Source: Anaerosporobacter mobilis DSM 15930 (GTDB taxonomy: Bacteria; Bacillota; Clostridia; Lachnospirales; Lachnospiraceae). From it: 50,209 nucleotides of DNA. Made by a program: the position numbers and the translations under genes. Location: positions 225,436-275,644 of the forward strand of contig NZ_FRCP01000010.1 in NCBI RefSeq assembly GCF_900142955.1, given 5' to 3'. Below, one piece after another: positions 33,099 to 41,921 of the stretch (its first letter is position 1; every line of letters begins with the position of its first letter). Under the pieces are notes generated by a model that saw nothing but the letters and a program-made list of their open reading frames with translations, was not told the DNA's origin and searched no databases.

Positions 33099-33566
33099 AT
33101 GGATAACACGAAGCAAGTCATATTTAAATTAGGAAACGAAGAGTTTGGTTTGGGCATATTGTATGTTAAGGCAATTGAAAAGTACATGGATATTGTGCCG
33201 ATTCCGAATGCACCAAGTTATATTGAAGGTATTATTAATCTTAGAGGCGATGTTATTCCTGTGTATAGCTTGAGAAGTAAATTTGGCCTTTCTAAAAAGT
33301 CTGTTGATGAGGATACGAAATTAATTGTTACAAAATCGAAAGATATAATGATGGCGTTTGAAGTTGACTCTGTTAATGAGATTGTAGAAATCCCAGGAAG
33401 TAATATTCATGAAGCACCAGCTATTATTCGAGCAGAGAGTACAGCCTATATTAATTATGTTGCAGATGTGGATAAGCGGTTAGTTGTATTATTAAATTTG
33501 GACGGTATATTGAGTGAGGCGGAAAAGGGAGCGCTTGAAAAAGTTGCTTCAGAAGCCCAAGGGTAG
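33099..33566 (+). CDS. cheW: CheW-like chemotaxis coupling protein
   Basis: A 155-aa CheW-domain protein that would link chemoreceptors to CheA. The pattern QVIFKLGNEEFGLGILYVKAIEKYMDIVPIPNAPSYIEGIINLRGDVIPVYSLRSKFGL is typical. It starts 2 nt after the prfB stop, with GGAGG inside the end of prfB, so it is translated with or after RF2. No receptor or cheA gene is nearby. It could equally be a CheV-like or specialised coupling protein lacking a receiver domain. The last 25 residues are a short acidic tail. Confidence 0.93.
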   Translation: MDNTKQVIFKLGNEEFGLGILYVKAIEKYMDIVPIPNAPSYIEGIINLRGDVIPVYSLRSKFGLSKKSVDEDTKLIVTKSKDIMMAFEVDSVNEIVEIPGSNIHEAPAIIRAESTAYINYVADVDKRLVVLLNLDGILSEAEKGALEKVASEAQG

Positions 33567-33813
33567 CTAATAAAAATACATGCTTAAGTCATAATGCGAC
33601 AATTGACATGTAATATATAATATGAAAAGATAGGAATTTGATGTGTATTTTTGAATTATTACGAGAATATATGTCAGAAACTTGTCTTTTTTTATGCATT
33701 TTGGAGAATATTTATAAAAAGGTTGCATTCGCTAAGGAAGTGTGTTAATATCTTCCTAGGAAAAACAAGTGTGTTTCCTGTACAAACACCAAAGTAGGTG
33801 AATAGGAGCGGTT
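33567..33813 (+). other. Region upstream of the aspartate-family operon
   Basis: Contains the operon promoter (33723-33751) and, after it, a short inverted repeat GTGTTTCCTGTACAAACAC (33769-33787). No T-box or lysine riboswitch pattern is seen. Confidence 0.5.
33723..33751 (+). promoter_or_regulatory. Probable sigma-A promoter of the ACT-hom-apgM-lysC operon
   Basis: TTGCAT (33723-33728), 17-bp spacer, TAATAT (33746-33751). Confidence 0.7.
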
Positions 33814-34266
33814 ATGAATAATAAGTTAGAAGAGGACAAATACTTTATTGTAAAGAAAAAAGCAGTTCCTGAAGTACTTCTTAAAGTAGTTGAAGCAAAA
33901 CATTTGCTGGATTCAGAAAAGGTTATTACTGTTCAAGAAGCAACTGATACAGTTGGTATAAGTCGAAGTTCGTTTTATAAATATAAAGACGATATCTTTC
34001 CGTTTCATGATAATTCTAGAGGTAAGACAATTACATTTATGTTACAAATGGATGATGAACCTGGATTATTGTCTAGGGTTCTTAATCTTGTAGCGCAAAA
34101 TGGAGCAAATATATTAACAATACATCAAAGTATACCGGTTAATGGAATCGCTATGGTTACTATCAGTGTAGAAGTTCTTCCATCAAGTGTAAGTTTGTCT
34201 GCGCTAATAGATGCGGTTGAAGGATTAGATGGAATTCATTATTTAAAAATATTAGCTAGAGAGTAG
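33814..34266 (+). CDS. ACT-domain protein of the PheB (UPF0735) family
   Basis: A 150-aa regulatory protein. A helix-turn-helix-like N-terminal part (KVITVQEATDTVGISRSSFYKYKDDIFPF) is followed by an ACT domain (about 72-148: TITFMLQMDDEPGLLSRVLNLVAQNGANILTIHQSIPVNGIAMVTISVEV). ACT domains bind amino acids, so the protein may sense threonine, isoleucine or a similar end product. B. subtilis PheB, a relative, sits beside amino-acid genes; here it leads the hom operon. The ATG follows AGGAGCGGTT. The regulated target is not known. Confidence 0.88.
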   Translation: MNNKLEEDKYFIVKKKAVPEVLLKVVEAKHLLDSEKVITVQEATDTVGISRSSFYKYKDDIFPFHDNSRGKTITFMLQMDDEPGLLSRVLNLVAQNGANILTIHQSIPVNGIAMVTISVEVLPSSVSLSALIDAVEGLDGIHYLKILARE

Positions 34267-34346
34267 TGTGAAAGAGGAATCTTTCACATGCAAATATGTG
34301 CCTGCATTCCAAGGTTTGCAGGTTATGGAAAGGCATGGTTATTAAT

Positions 34347-35561
34347 ATGTTAAATATCGGTGTGTTAGGTTATGGTACGGTTGGTTCGGGTGTTGTAGAA
34401 GTCTTGAATACCAACCAAGAAAGTATCAATAAAAAAGCTGGAAATGAAATTAATATTAAATACGTTTTAGACTTAAGGGATTTCCCGGGGGATCCAATAC
34501 AAGAAAAAATCGTACATGATTATGACGTTATTCTTAATGATCCAGATGTACAGATTATTGTAGAAGTGATGGGTGGTGTTGAACCAGCTTATACTTTTGT
34601 TAAGAAAGCGTTACAAGCAGGAAAGAGCGTATGTACTTCTAATAAAGAATTGGTTGCAAAACACGGTGCAGAGCTATTAGAGATAGCTAAGAGCAAACAC
34701 ATTAACTTCTTGTTTGAGGCAAGTGTTGGTGGAGGAATTCCAATTATTCGCCCATTGAATCAATCCTTAACTGCGGATGAAATTGAAGAGATTACAGGAA
34801 TCCTTAACGGAACGACTAACTATATCTTAACTAAGATGAGTAAAGAAGGTCTTGCCTTTGATGAAGTGTTAAAAGACGCTCAGGACAAAGGGTATGCAGA
34901 ACGTAATCCGGAAGCCGACGTTGAAGGTTATGATGCATGTAGAAAGATTGCTATTCTATCTTCATTAGCATTTGGTATGCAAGTAGATTATGAAGATATC
35001 TATACAGAAGGAATCACAAAGATTACAGATGTAGATATGAAGTATGCAAAAGCATTGAATGCAAGTATTAAGCTTTTTGGAACAAGTAAGAAAGTGAATG
35101 ATGAAGTATTCGCTATGGTTTCACCAATGATGATTAGTGAAGAACATCCGTTAGCAGGTGTTAACGATGTATTCAACGGAATCTTCGTTAGTGGTAATGT
35201 ACTTGGAGATGTTATGTTCTACGGTAGAGGGGCTGGTAAATTACCTACAGCAAGCGCTGTTGTTGCTGACGTTGTGGATGCAGCAAAACATCTTGGAACG
35301 AATATAATGACTATATGGAGTAATAAGAAATTAGAGTTATCTGATATCAAGAAAGCAAAACAAAAATTCTTCGTTCGTTTATCAGGAGATAAGAATATGA
35401 ACATTGCCAAAGTAAATGAACTTTTTGGTGCAGTTACTGATGTGGAAGAAGTTATTGCTGGTGAATATGCTTTCATTACAGGGGAAATTGCAGAAGGCGA
35501 ATTTGCTCAAAAGCAATCAGAATTAACGAATATGCTTAACAGAATTCGTGTTGGATTCTAG
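34347..35561 (+). CDS. hom: Homoserine dehydrogenase
   Basis: NAD(P)H-dependent reduction of aspartate semialdehyde to homoserine, 404 aa. Rossmann motif GVLGYGTVGSGVVE at residues 5-18, EVMGGVEPAYTFVKKALQAGKSVCTSNKELVAKHG, catalytic-domain signature EASVGGGIPIIRPL and GILNGTTNYILTKM, and a C-terminal ACT domain (about 325-404) for threonine feedback. The ATG at 34347 gives the usual MLNIGVLGYG start; an in-frame ATG at 34335 sits too close to AAAGG. A hairpin GTGAAAG/CTTTCAC (34268-34287) and CCTGCA/TGCAGG lie in the 80-nt gap before it. Confidence 0.95.
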   Translation: MLNIGVLGYGTVGSGVVEVLNTNQESINKKAGNEINIKYVLDLRDFPGDPIQEKIVHDYDVILNDPDVQIIVEVMGGVEPAYTFVKKALQAGKSVCTSNKELVAKHGAELLEIAKSKHINFLFEASVGGGIPIIRPLNQSLTADEIEEITGILNGTTNYILTKMSKEGLAFDEVLKDAQDKGYAERNPEADVEGYDACRKIAILSSLAFGMQVDYEDIYTEGITKITDVDMKYAKALNASIKLFGTSKKVNDEVFAMVSPMMISEEHPLAGVNDVFNGIFVSGNVLGDVMFYGRGAGKLPTASAVVADVVDAAKHLGTNIMTIWSNKKLELSDIKKAKQKFFVRLSGDKNMNIAKVNELFGAVTDVEEVIAGEYAFITGEIAEGEFAQKQSELTNMLNRIRVGF

Positions 35562-35763
35562 TAAATGGTACAATCATTATGTAGTCAGAATCTCCGTAAG
35601 CACCAATTAATAAATGCTAGGGCAGCTTACTACACCTACATTTGTTAACTGGTACTCGTGAAGATTAATTCTGATTAATAATCAGTGAATAATAGATTAC
35701 AGTAGCAGCCTGATTAGATACATATAGCAGGTAGCTCTGCCGTTAATGAAAGGGAGAAAAAGC

Positions 35764-36972
35764 ATGAAGTATATTGTTGTATTAGGAGATGGAATGGCGG
35801 ATGAACCTCTAGAAGAGTTGGGAATGAAAACGCCACTTGAATATGCCAAAACACCTATGATGGATGTCCTAGCGTTGAAATCGGAGGTTGGTCTAGCGCA
35901 AACAATACCAGAAGGTATGAAACCAGGAAGTGATACAGCCAACCTTGCTGTATTAGGATACTATCCTAAGAAATACTATACAGGGCGTTCTCCTTTAGAA
36001 GCATTAAGTATTGGTGTGGATATGGAACCAACGGATATTGCTTTGCGTTGTAATATCGTAACTGTATCAGAGGATGATCTTCCATACGAGGAGAAAACTA
36101 TTATTGACCATAGTTCCAGTGAGATATCTACAGAAGATGCTGCTGTTTTACTAGAGGCAATCCGTAACGAACTGGAAACTGATGTATATAAATATTATGT
36201 AGGAACAAGTTATAGACATTTAACCATATGGGATAAAGGAGAAGTTGTAGAATTAACTCCTCCACATGATATACTTGGTAAAGTGATTGGTGAGTATTTA
36301 CCAGAAGATACGAAGCTAAGAGAAATGATGAAAAAAAGTTATGATATATTGAATAATCATCCATTGAATGTAGAGAGAGCCAAGAAAGGTTTGAATAAGG
36401 CAAACTCAATTTGGTTCTGGGGAGCAGGTACGAGACCAAGATTAGATTCCTTTGAAGAGAAGACAGGGAAAAAGGGTGCTATGATTTCAGCAGTAGATTT
36501 ATTAAAGGGTATTGCTGTTGGAGCAAGCATGATGAACATAGAAGTAGAAGGTGCAGACGGTACGTTACATACAAATTATGAAGGTAAAGCACATGCTGCT
36601 GTTAAAGCATTAAAGGAAGATGGATGTGATTTTGTTTATATCCATGTAGAGGCACCAGATGAGATGGGCCATCAGGGAAGTATTCCTAACAAAATAACGG
36701 CAATAGAATCACTAGATCAAAGAGTAATAAAGGTGGTAAAAGCTGAGATGGATGCATGGGGAGAGCCATATAGAATGTTGGTTATGCCAGATCATCCAAC
36801 ACCAATCTGGTGTAGAACGCATACCAGTGATCCTGTTCCTTATCTTTTATATGACAGCACAATTGATATGAAGGCTTCATGGAGTTATAATGAAAGAGAA
36901 GCAAAGGACAGCGGAAATTATGTAGCAGAAGGTTATAAAATGGTTAATAAATTAATGACATATGAAAAATAA
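35764..36972 (+). CDS. ApgM-like phosphoglycerate mutase family protein, probable homoserine kinase analogue
   Basis: A 402-aa protein of the archaeal-type cofactor-independent phosphoglycerate mutase family (alkaline-phosphatase superfamily): N-terminal YIVVLGDGMADEPLEELGMKTPLEYA, GSDTANLAVLGYYP with the nucleophile-position Ser, HVEAPDEMGHQG and MPDHPTPIWCRTHTSDPVPYLLY metal-binding blocks. It sits between hom and lysC, where homoserine kinase thrB is missing. Subsystem annotations have predicted such proteins to be functional analogues of homoserine kinase; here that remains inference from context. The ATG at 35764 is 8 nt after AAGGGAG; the ATG at 35746 lacks a site. Confidence 0.88.
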   Translation: MKYIVVLGDGMADEPLEELGMKTPLEYAKTPMMDVLALKSEVGLAQTIPEGMKPGSDTANLAVLGYYPKKYYTGRSPLEALSIGVDMEPTDIALRCNIVTVSEDDLPYEEKTIIDHSSSEISTEDAAVLLEAIRNELETDVYKYYVGTSYRHLTIWDKGEVVELTPPHDILGKVIGEYLPEDTKLREMMKKSYDILNNHPLNVERAKKGLNKANSIWFWGAGTRPRLDSFEEKTGKKGAMISAVDLLKGIAVGASMMNIEVEGADGTLHTNYEGKAHAAVKALKEDGCDFVYIHVEAPDEMGHQGSIPNKITAIESLDQRVIKVVKAEMDAWGEPYRMLVMPDHPTPIWCRTHTSDPVPYLLYDSTIDMKASWSYNEREAKDSGNYVAEGYKMVNKLMTYEK

Positions 36973-37076
36973 TAATTTATTATTTTATAAACTTATGTAT
37001 GTCCAATTAGTAAGTGTGTTTTTGCGTAAGTTTTTGTGTACGCGTTCTAAATATGTATATAGTATAGGAGGCAGTT

Positions 37077-38288
37077 ATGCTAATAGTAAAAAAATTTGGC
37101 GGAACATCGGTAGCAAACAAGGAAAGAATCTTAAATGTTGCTAAAAGATGTATTGAAGACTATCAAAAAGGCAATCAAGTAGTTGTTGTATTATCTGCAA
37201 TGGGTAAACAAACTGACGTACTTCTAGATATGGCTAGGGATATTAATCCAAAAGCTTCTAAGAGAGAGTTAGATATGTTGTTAACAACTGGTGAGCAAAC
37301 TTCTGTTTCACTTATGGCTATGGCAATGGATTCGTTAGGAGTTTCGGCTATTTCGTTAAATGCGTTCCAAGTAGCTATGCACACTACATCAGTATATGGG
37401 AATTCAAGATTAAAACGTATTGATACTGAAAGAATTAAACATGAACTTGAAGATAAGAAAATTGTTATCGTTACAGGTTTCCAAGGTATAAATCAATATG
37501 ATGATTATACAACGCTTGGAAGAGGGGGATCCGATACAACAGCAGTTGCTCTTGCTGCAGCTTTGCATGCAGATGCATGTGAAATCTACACGGATGTTGA
37601 TGGTGTATATACGGCTGATCCAAGAATGGTAAAGAATGCAAAGAAACTTGATGAAATTACTTATGATGAGATGTTAGACTTAGCTACATTAGGAGCTGGA
37701 GTTTTACACAACAGATCTGTTGAGATGGCTAAGAAATATGGAGTATCACTAGTAGTACGTTCAAGTTTAAATACATCAGAAGGAACCGTTGTCAAGGAGG
37801 AAGTTAAAATGGAAAAAATGTTAGTAAGTGGAGTAGCAGCAGATAGAAACGTAGCACGTATTTCGGTAGTAGGATTACAAGATACACCAGGGGTAGCATT
37901 TAAATTATTTAACCATTTAGCAAACCATAACATTAATGTTGATATTATTCTTCAATCAATCGGACGTGAAGGAACAAAAGATATTAGCTTTACAGTAACA
38001 GAAGATGCAGTAGATGAAGCAGTTGCTATCATTAAGAGACACAGCGAAGGAAGTTTAAAATGTCAATCAGTAGACGTTGAAAGAAATGTTGCTAAAGTAT
38101 CTATCGTTGGTGCTGGTATGATGTCAAATCCAGGTGTAGCTGCTAAGATGTTCGAAGCATTATATGGTGTACAAGTAAACATTAAGATGATTGCAACATC
38201 AGAAATTCGCGTTACTGTATTAATTGATGACAAGTCAGTAGAAGTAGCAACTAACGCAGTTCATGAAAGATTCGCACTAGGTTTATAA
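37077..38288 (+). CDS. lysC: Aspartate kinase with an internal in-frame start for a beta subunit
   Basis: First enzyme of the aspartate family, 403 aa. The kinase domain (about 1-240) opens with VKKFGGTSVANKERI and contains GFQGINQYDDYTTLGRGGSDTTAVALA; two ACT domains follow (about 262-335 and 340-403). Inside the gene, AAGGAGG (37794-37800) precedes ATG 37809, codon 245, at 8-nt spacing, giving a 159-aa product made of the ACT domains only. This is the arrangement of B. subtilis aspartokinase II, where alpha and beta subunits come from one gene. Last gene of the operon; a terminator follows. Confidence 0.95.
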   Translation: MLIVKKFGGTSVANKERILNVAKRCIEDYQKGNQVVVVLSAMGKQTDVLLDMARDINPKASKRELDMLLTTGEQTSVSLMAMAMDSLGVSAISLNAFQVAMHTTSVYGNSRLKRIDTERIKHELEDKKIVIVTGFQGINQYDDYTTLGRGGSDTTAVALAAALHADACEIYTDVDGVYTADPRMVKNAKKLDEITYDEMLDLATLGAGVLHNRSVEMAKKYGVSLVVRSSLNTSEGTVVKEEVKMEKMLVSGVAADRNVARISVVGLQDTPGVAFKLFNHLANHNINVDIILQSIGREGTKDISFTVTEDAVDEAVAIIKRHSEGSLKCQSVDVERNVAKVSIVGAGMMSNPGVAAKMFEALYGVQVNIKMIATSEIRVTVLIDDKSVEVATNAVHERFALGL

Positions 38289-38756
38289 TAAAGGAGTTCT
38301 TAACAGAATGCATTTATGTAGCTGAATATCACTTGCAAAACTAAAAGTAAGTATATTTAGTAACTAAGTACATTCATACGCCGGCAATAAAAACAACCTT
38401 CCAACGAAGTATGCCTTAAGGCGGACATAAACGTTCGTCTCTGACATGCATCTTATGGAAGGTTTTTTTGTCGTCGCAAATTATTGTACGTAGTTGCTAA
38501 AAACATGTTAGTGAATCTATAAGTTATTTTGCAAATGCATATCATATCAGTTGATAACCATAAGAGCCAATCATATCAGTTGAAGATTTGACAGAATTAA
38601 CTTATATATTTTTTTAATAATTATTTAATTGTATTTCTGTTGATTTAGCATTATCATTTCTAGTAACTTAGTGTAACTTATCAAAAGAGATTTAAGTCTT
38701 GTAGCACTGTATTGAGTTTTGCGATTAATAAGAAAATTAGAAAGTGAGGAATCAGT
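38289..38756 (+). other. Gap between lysC and the zinc-ribbon gene
   Basis: 468 nt. It holds the lysC terminator and a 14-nt direct repeat ATCATATCAGTTGA (38541-38554 and 38570-38583, 29-nt period). Nothing else is supported. Confidence 0.5.
38396..38467 (+). terminator. Terminator of the hom-lysC operon
   Basis: AACCTTCCA (38396-38404) pairs with TGGAAGGTT (38456-38464), running into seven Ts. The large apical part contains smaller pairings. Confidence 0.8.
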
Positions 38757-39146
38757 ATGAATTGGTTAAGAAGAGTTATGATTGGTAGGTATGGTGTGGA
38801 TCAATTGTCTATTGCACTTCTTGTGATTTCGGTTATACTAACAATAGTGGGAATTTTTCCAAAGACGCACGTGCTTTCGACGTTGGCATTAATACCGTTG
38901 TTACTTTGCTATTTCAGAACATTTTCAAAAAATACAAGAAAAAGGTATGAAGAGAACCAAAAGTTCTTATCTTTTTGGAATCCAATACGTAATACATTTA
39001 CGAAGAGGGTAGAACGTAGTAAGGATAAAACACATCGGTTTTTTAAATGCCCAAAGTGTAGCAAGACGGTTCGCGTTCCCAAAGGGAAAGGGAAAATCTG
39101 CATAACTTGCCCGATATGTAAAGAAGAATTTATAAGAAAGTCGTAA
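38757..39146 (+). CDS. Membrane protein with C-terminal zinc ribbon, function unknown
   Basis: A 129-aa protein with two adjacent hydrophobic helices (about residues 17-55), a basic linker, and a C-terminal zinc ribbon: FKCPKCSKTVRVPKGKGKICITCPICKEEF (two CPxC knuckles). The topology suggests a small inner-membrane protein with a cytosolic zinc domain. Similar proteins are common in Lachnospiraceae, to my recollection, and carry no assigned function. The ATG follows AAGTGAGGAATCAGT. tex begins 14 nt later, so the two are co-transcribed. Confidence 0.85.
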   Translation: MNWLRRVMIGRYGVDQLSIALLVISVILTIVGIFPKTHVLSTLALIPLLLCYFRTFSKNTRKRYEENQKFLSFWNPIRNTFTKRVERSKDKTHRFFKCPKCSKTVRVPKGKGKICITCPICKEEFIRKS

Positions 39147-39160
39147 AGGAGTTTGTCTAG

Positions 39161-41323
39161 ATGGATATATTAAAACAGTTAAAAGACGAATTGGGAATCA
39201 GACTAGAGCAGGTAGAAGCTACTGTTAAGCTGATTGATGAAGGGAACACCATACCGTTTATTGCTAGATATCGTAAGGAAGTAACGGGTTCGTTGAATGA
39301 TGAAGTGCTACGTAATTTACATGAAAGATTGTTATACTTACGTAATCTTGAAGATAAGAAGACTTCTGTATTAGCTAGCATAGAAGAACAAGGCAAACTT
39401 ACAGAAGAATTAAAGAAACAAATTCTTGAAGCGGCTACTCTAGTAGTAGTAGAGGATCTTTACCGCCCTTATAGGCCAAAGAGAAGAACAAGAGCTACGA
39501 TAGCCAAAGAGAAAGGTTTAGAGCCACTTGCTAATCTAATTGTAATGCAGATGCTTACTAAGCCAGTGGAAGAAGAGGCGAAAGAGTTCCTATCAGAAGA
39601 AAAGGAAGTTCATACAGTAGAGGATGCAATAGCAGGGGCAATGGATATTATTGCTGAAAGTATTTCAGATGAAGCAGATTATCGCATCTATATTCGTAAA
39701 GTAACGATGCAAGAAGGAACCATTACATCTGTTGCAAAAGATGTGAAAGTAGAATCAGTATACGAGATGTATTATAACTTTGAAGAGACAATTGCTAAGA
39801 TAGCAGGACATCGTGTTCTTGCCTTGAATCGTGGCGAGTCAGAGAAGATACTAACGGTTAAAGTGAATGCTCCTATAGAGAAGATTTTAAGATATCTAGA
39901 AAAGCAAGTTATTCGTAAGGACAATGCCTATACAACGGGTTTATTAGTTAAAGTAGTAGAAGATAGTTACAACCGATTAATTGCACCAGCTATCGAACGT
40001 GAGATTCGTAATGAATTAACGGAGAAAGCGGAGGATGGTGCCATTAAAGTATTCGGAAAGAACTTAGAACAACTTCTTATGCAACCACCAATTGTGGGAC
40101 AAACTGTACTTGGTTGGGATCCAGCATTCAGAACTGGTTGTAAGTTAGCGGTAGTAGACCCAACAGGGAAAGTGCTTGATACAACAGTTGTATACCCTAC
40201 CGCACCACAGAATAAGGTAGTGGAAGCGAAGAAAGTTGTGAAAGCACTAATTGAGAAATATAACATAACATTAATCTCAATTGGTAATGGAACTGCATCT
40301 AGAGAATCGGAATTAATCGTATCAGATATGATTAAGGAGATGAATCGTCCGGTTCAATATATAATTGTAAATGAAGCTGGAGCTAGTGTATACTCAGCAA
40401 GTAAATTAGCAACAGAAGAGTTTCCTAACTTTGACGTAGGTCAAAGAAGTGCTGCCTCTATTGCTAGAAGACTTCAGGATCCACTCGCTGAACTTGTTAA
40501 GATTGAGCCTAAGGCAATTGGTGTAGGACAGTATCAACATGATATGAACCAGAAAAAACTTGGAGAAGCACTATCTGGTGTTGTAGAAGATAGTGTTAAT
40601 AAGGTAGGTGTAGACTTGAATACGGCAAGTGCCTCCCTGCTTGAGTATGTATCAGGTATTACGAAAGTAATAGCAAGGAATATCGTTGCGTACCGTGAGG
40701 AAAACGGAAGATTCACAAATCGCAAACAATTATTGAAGGTTGCAAAACTTGGACCAAAAGCATACGAACAATGTGCTGGGTTTATGAGAATTGCAGAGGG
40801 AGATAATCCGTTAGATGCAACAAGTGTGCATCCAGAGACATATGATGCAGCAAAATCACTATTAGATACCTTAGGTTATACGTTAGCTGATATAACGAGA
40901 AAAGATGAAACTGGTAAACCGGTATTATCGAGACTTAGTAATAAGATTACAGATAAAAACAAAACAGCGAATGAACTTGGTATAGGAACAATTACTTTAG
41001 AAGATATTGTGAAGGAGTTAGAAAAACCAGCAAGAGATCCTAGAGAAGAGATGCCAAAACCAATTCTACGCACGGATGTACTCGCAATGGAAGATCTATC
41101 ACAAGGTATGATCTTGAAGGGTACAGTAAGGAATGTTATTGATTTTGGCGCATTTGTTGATATCGGGGTTCATCAAGATGGATTAGTTCATATCTCACAA
41201 TTAACGGATAAGAAGTTCGTAAAGCATCCTCTTGATGTAGTGAGTGTTGGAGATATTGTTGATGTGAAAGTTATGGATGTTGATTTAGCTAAGAAGAGAA
41301 TCCAGTTAACAATGAAGCTGTAA
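39161..41323 (+). CDS. tex: Tex-family S1 RNA-binding transcription accessory protein
   Basis: A 720-aa Tex/YdcI homologue. The N-terminal helical region (LEQVEATVKLIDEGNTIPFIARYRKEVTGSLNDEVLRNL) precedes a YqgF/RNase H-like domain (about 325-450, GWDPAFRTGCKLAVVDPTGKVLDTTVVYP), helix-hairpin-helix repeats (about 490-560, VGVDLNTASASLLEYVSGI) and a C-terminal S1 domain (about 648-718, GMILKGTVRNVIDFGAFVDIGVHQDGLVHISQL). Tex binds nucleic acid and is related to eukaryotic Spt6; its bacterial role is in transcription. The ATG follows AAAGGAGTTTGTCTAG. Confidence 0.96.
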   Translation: MDILKQLKDELGIRLEQVEATVKLIDEGNTIPFIARYRKEVTGSLNDEVLRNLHERLLYLRNLEDKKTSVLASIEEQGKLTEELKKQILEAATLVVVEDLYRPYRPKRRTRATIAKEKGLEPLANLIVMQMLTKPVEEEAKEFLSEEKEVHTVEDAIAGAMDIIAESISDEADYRIYIRKVTMQEGTITSVAKDVKVESVYEMYYNFEETIAKIAGHRVLALNRGESEKILTVKVNAPIEKILRYLEKQVIRKDNAYTTGLLVKVVEDSYNRLIAPAIEREIRNELTEKAEDGAIKVFGKNLEQLLMQPPIVGQTVLGWDPAFRTGCKLAVVDPTGKVLDTTVVYPTAPQNKVVEAKKVVKALIEKYNITLISIGNGTASRESELIVSDMIKEMNRPVQYIIVNEAGASVYSASKLATEEFPNFDVGQRSAASIARRLQDPLAELVKIEPKAIGVGQYQHDMNQKKLGEALSGVVEDSVNKVGVDLNTASASLLEYVSGITKVIARNIVAYREENGRFTNRKQLLKVAKLGPKAYEQCAGFMRIAEGDNPLDATSVHPETYDAAKSLLDTLGYTLADITRKDETGKPVLSRLSNKITDKNKTANELGIGTITLEDIVKELEKPARDPREEMPKPILRTDVLAMEDLSQGMILKGTVRNVIDFGAFVDIGVHQDGLVHISQLTDKKFVKHPLDVVSVGDIVDVKVMDVDLAKKRIQLTMKL

Positions 41324-41395
41324 TAGAAGTAATGTATCAGTTATTTTAGGTAAGCAAGAAGGTTATAAAGAGTAAGGTGTATATGGATATACGTA

Positions 41396-41424
41396 TTGAC
41401 AAAAAAGAAGAAAATGTATATTAT
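41396..41424 (+). promoter_or_regulatory. Promoter of the riboswitch-ribU transcript
   Basis: TTGACA (41396-41401), 17-bp spacer, TATTAT (41419-41424). Confidence 0.72.
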
Positions 41425-41578
41425 AATCTTAATAGGTAACTGTATGGTTACCCAGCTATTTCGGATTTAGATACGCGTAAAATGAAGGAAAAACATTCAT
41501 TCTGGCGTAAGCTAACCTGCGAATCGTTAGCATTAGATTTTAGAAAAGCTGCAAGATGAAACAAAAATGAATAAGATA

Positions 41579-41692
41579 GTTCTTCGGGGCAGGGTGAAAT
41601 TCCCGACCGGCGGTTAAAGTCCGCGAACTGCGTTAAGCAGTTGATTTGGTGCAATTCCAAAACCGACAGTATAGTCTGGATGAGAGAAGAAG
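41579..41692 (+). ncRNA. FMN riboswitch (RFN element)
   Basis: The conserved RFN blocks appear in order: TTCGGGGCAGGGTGAAATTC, CCCGACCGGCGGT, a variable stem (GAACTGCGTTAAGCAGTT), GATTTGGTGCAATTCCAAAA, CCGACAGT and AGTCTGGATGAGAGAAGA. Outer helix P1 is formed by TTCTTC with GAAGAA. It binds FMN and here precedes a riboflavin transporter gene. Confidence 0.97.
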
Positions 41693-41768
41693 ACATTGGA
41701 TATTATTATCACGCTATAATTAGATTGTTATAGATGAGAATAGTAATAATTGACGATGAATAGCAAAC

Positions 41769-41798
41769 GCCCTGAATGTTTTCGTTCAGGGCTTTTTT
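41769..41798 (+). terminator. Terminator of the FMN riboswitch expression platform
   Basis: GCCCTGAA (41769-41776) pairs with TTCAGGGC (41785-41792), then six Ts. Located between aptamer and ribU, it fits FMN-induced premature termination. Confidence 0.92.
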
Positions 41799-41921
41799 AT
41801 CTTATAAAGCTTTAGAAAGGGATATAAGATAAAGCGCTCCAGAACCTTCTTAGATTGCCTTGCATAGGTGTCGCACTACATATTTCGTGCAAGAGAAAGC
41901 AAATAATAAGGAGAGATTGTA

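Larger units (their letters stand above)
41324..41921 (+). other. Regulatory region of ribU
   Basis: 598 nt without a gene: promoter (41396-41424), a short 5' hairpin GGTAAC/GTTACC (41435-41452), an unassigned stretch to about 41578, the FMN riboswitch, an expression-platform terminator and a 120-nt tail to the start codon. Confidence 0.7.

Noticed and set aside
33567..33813. A T-box or lysine riboswitch for the hom-lysC operon
   Set aside because: No T-box consensus, specifier stem or L-box pattern could be found.
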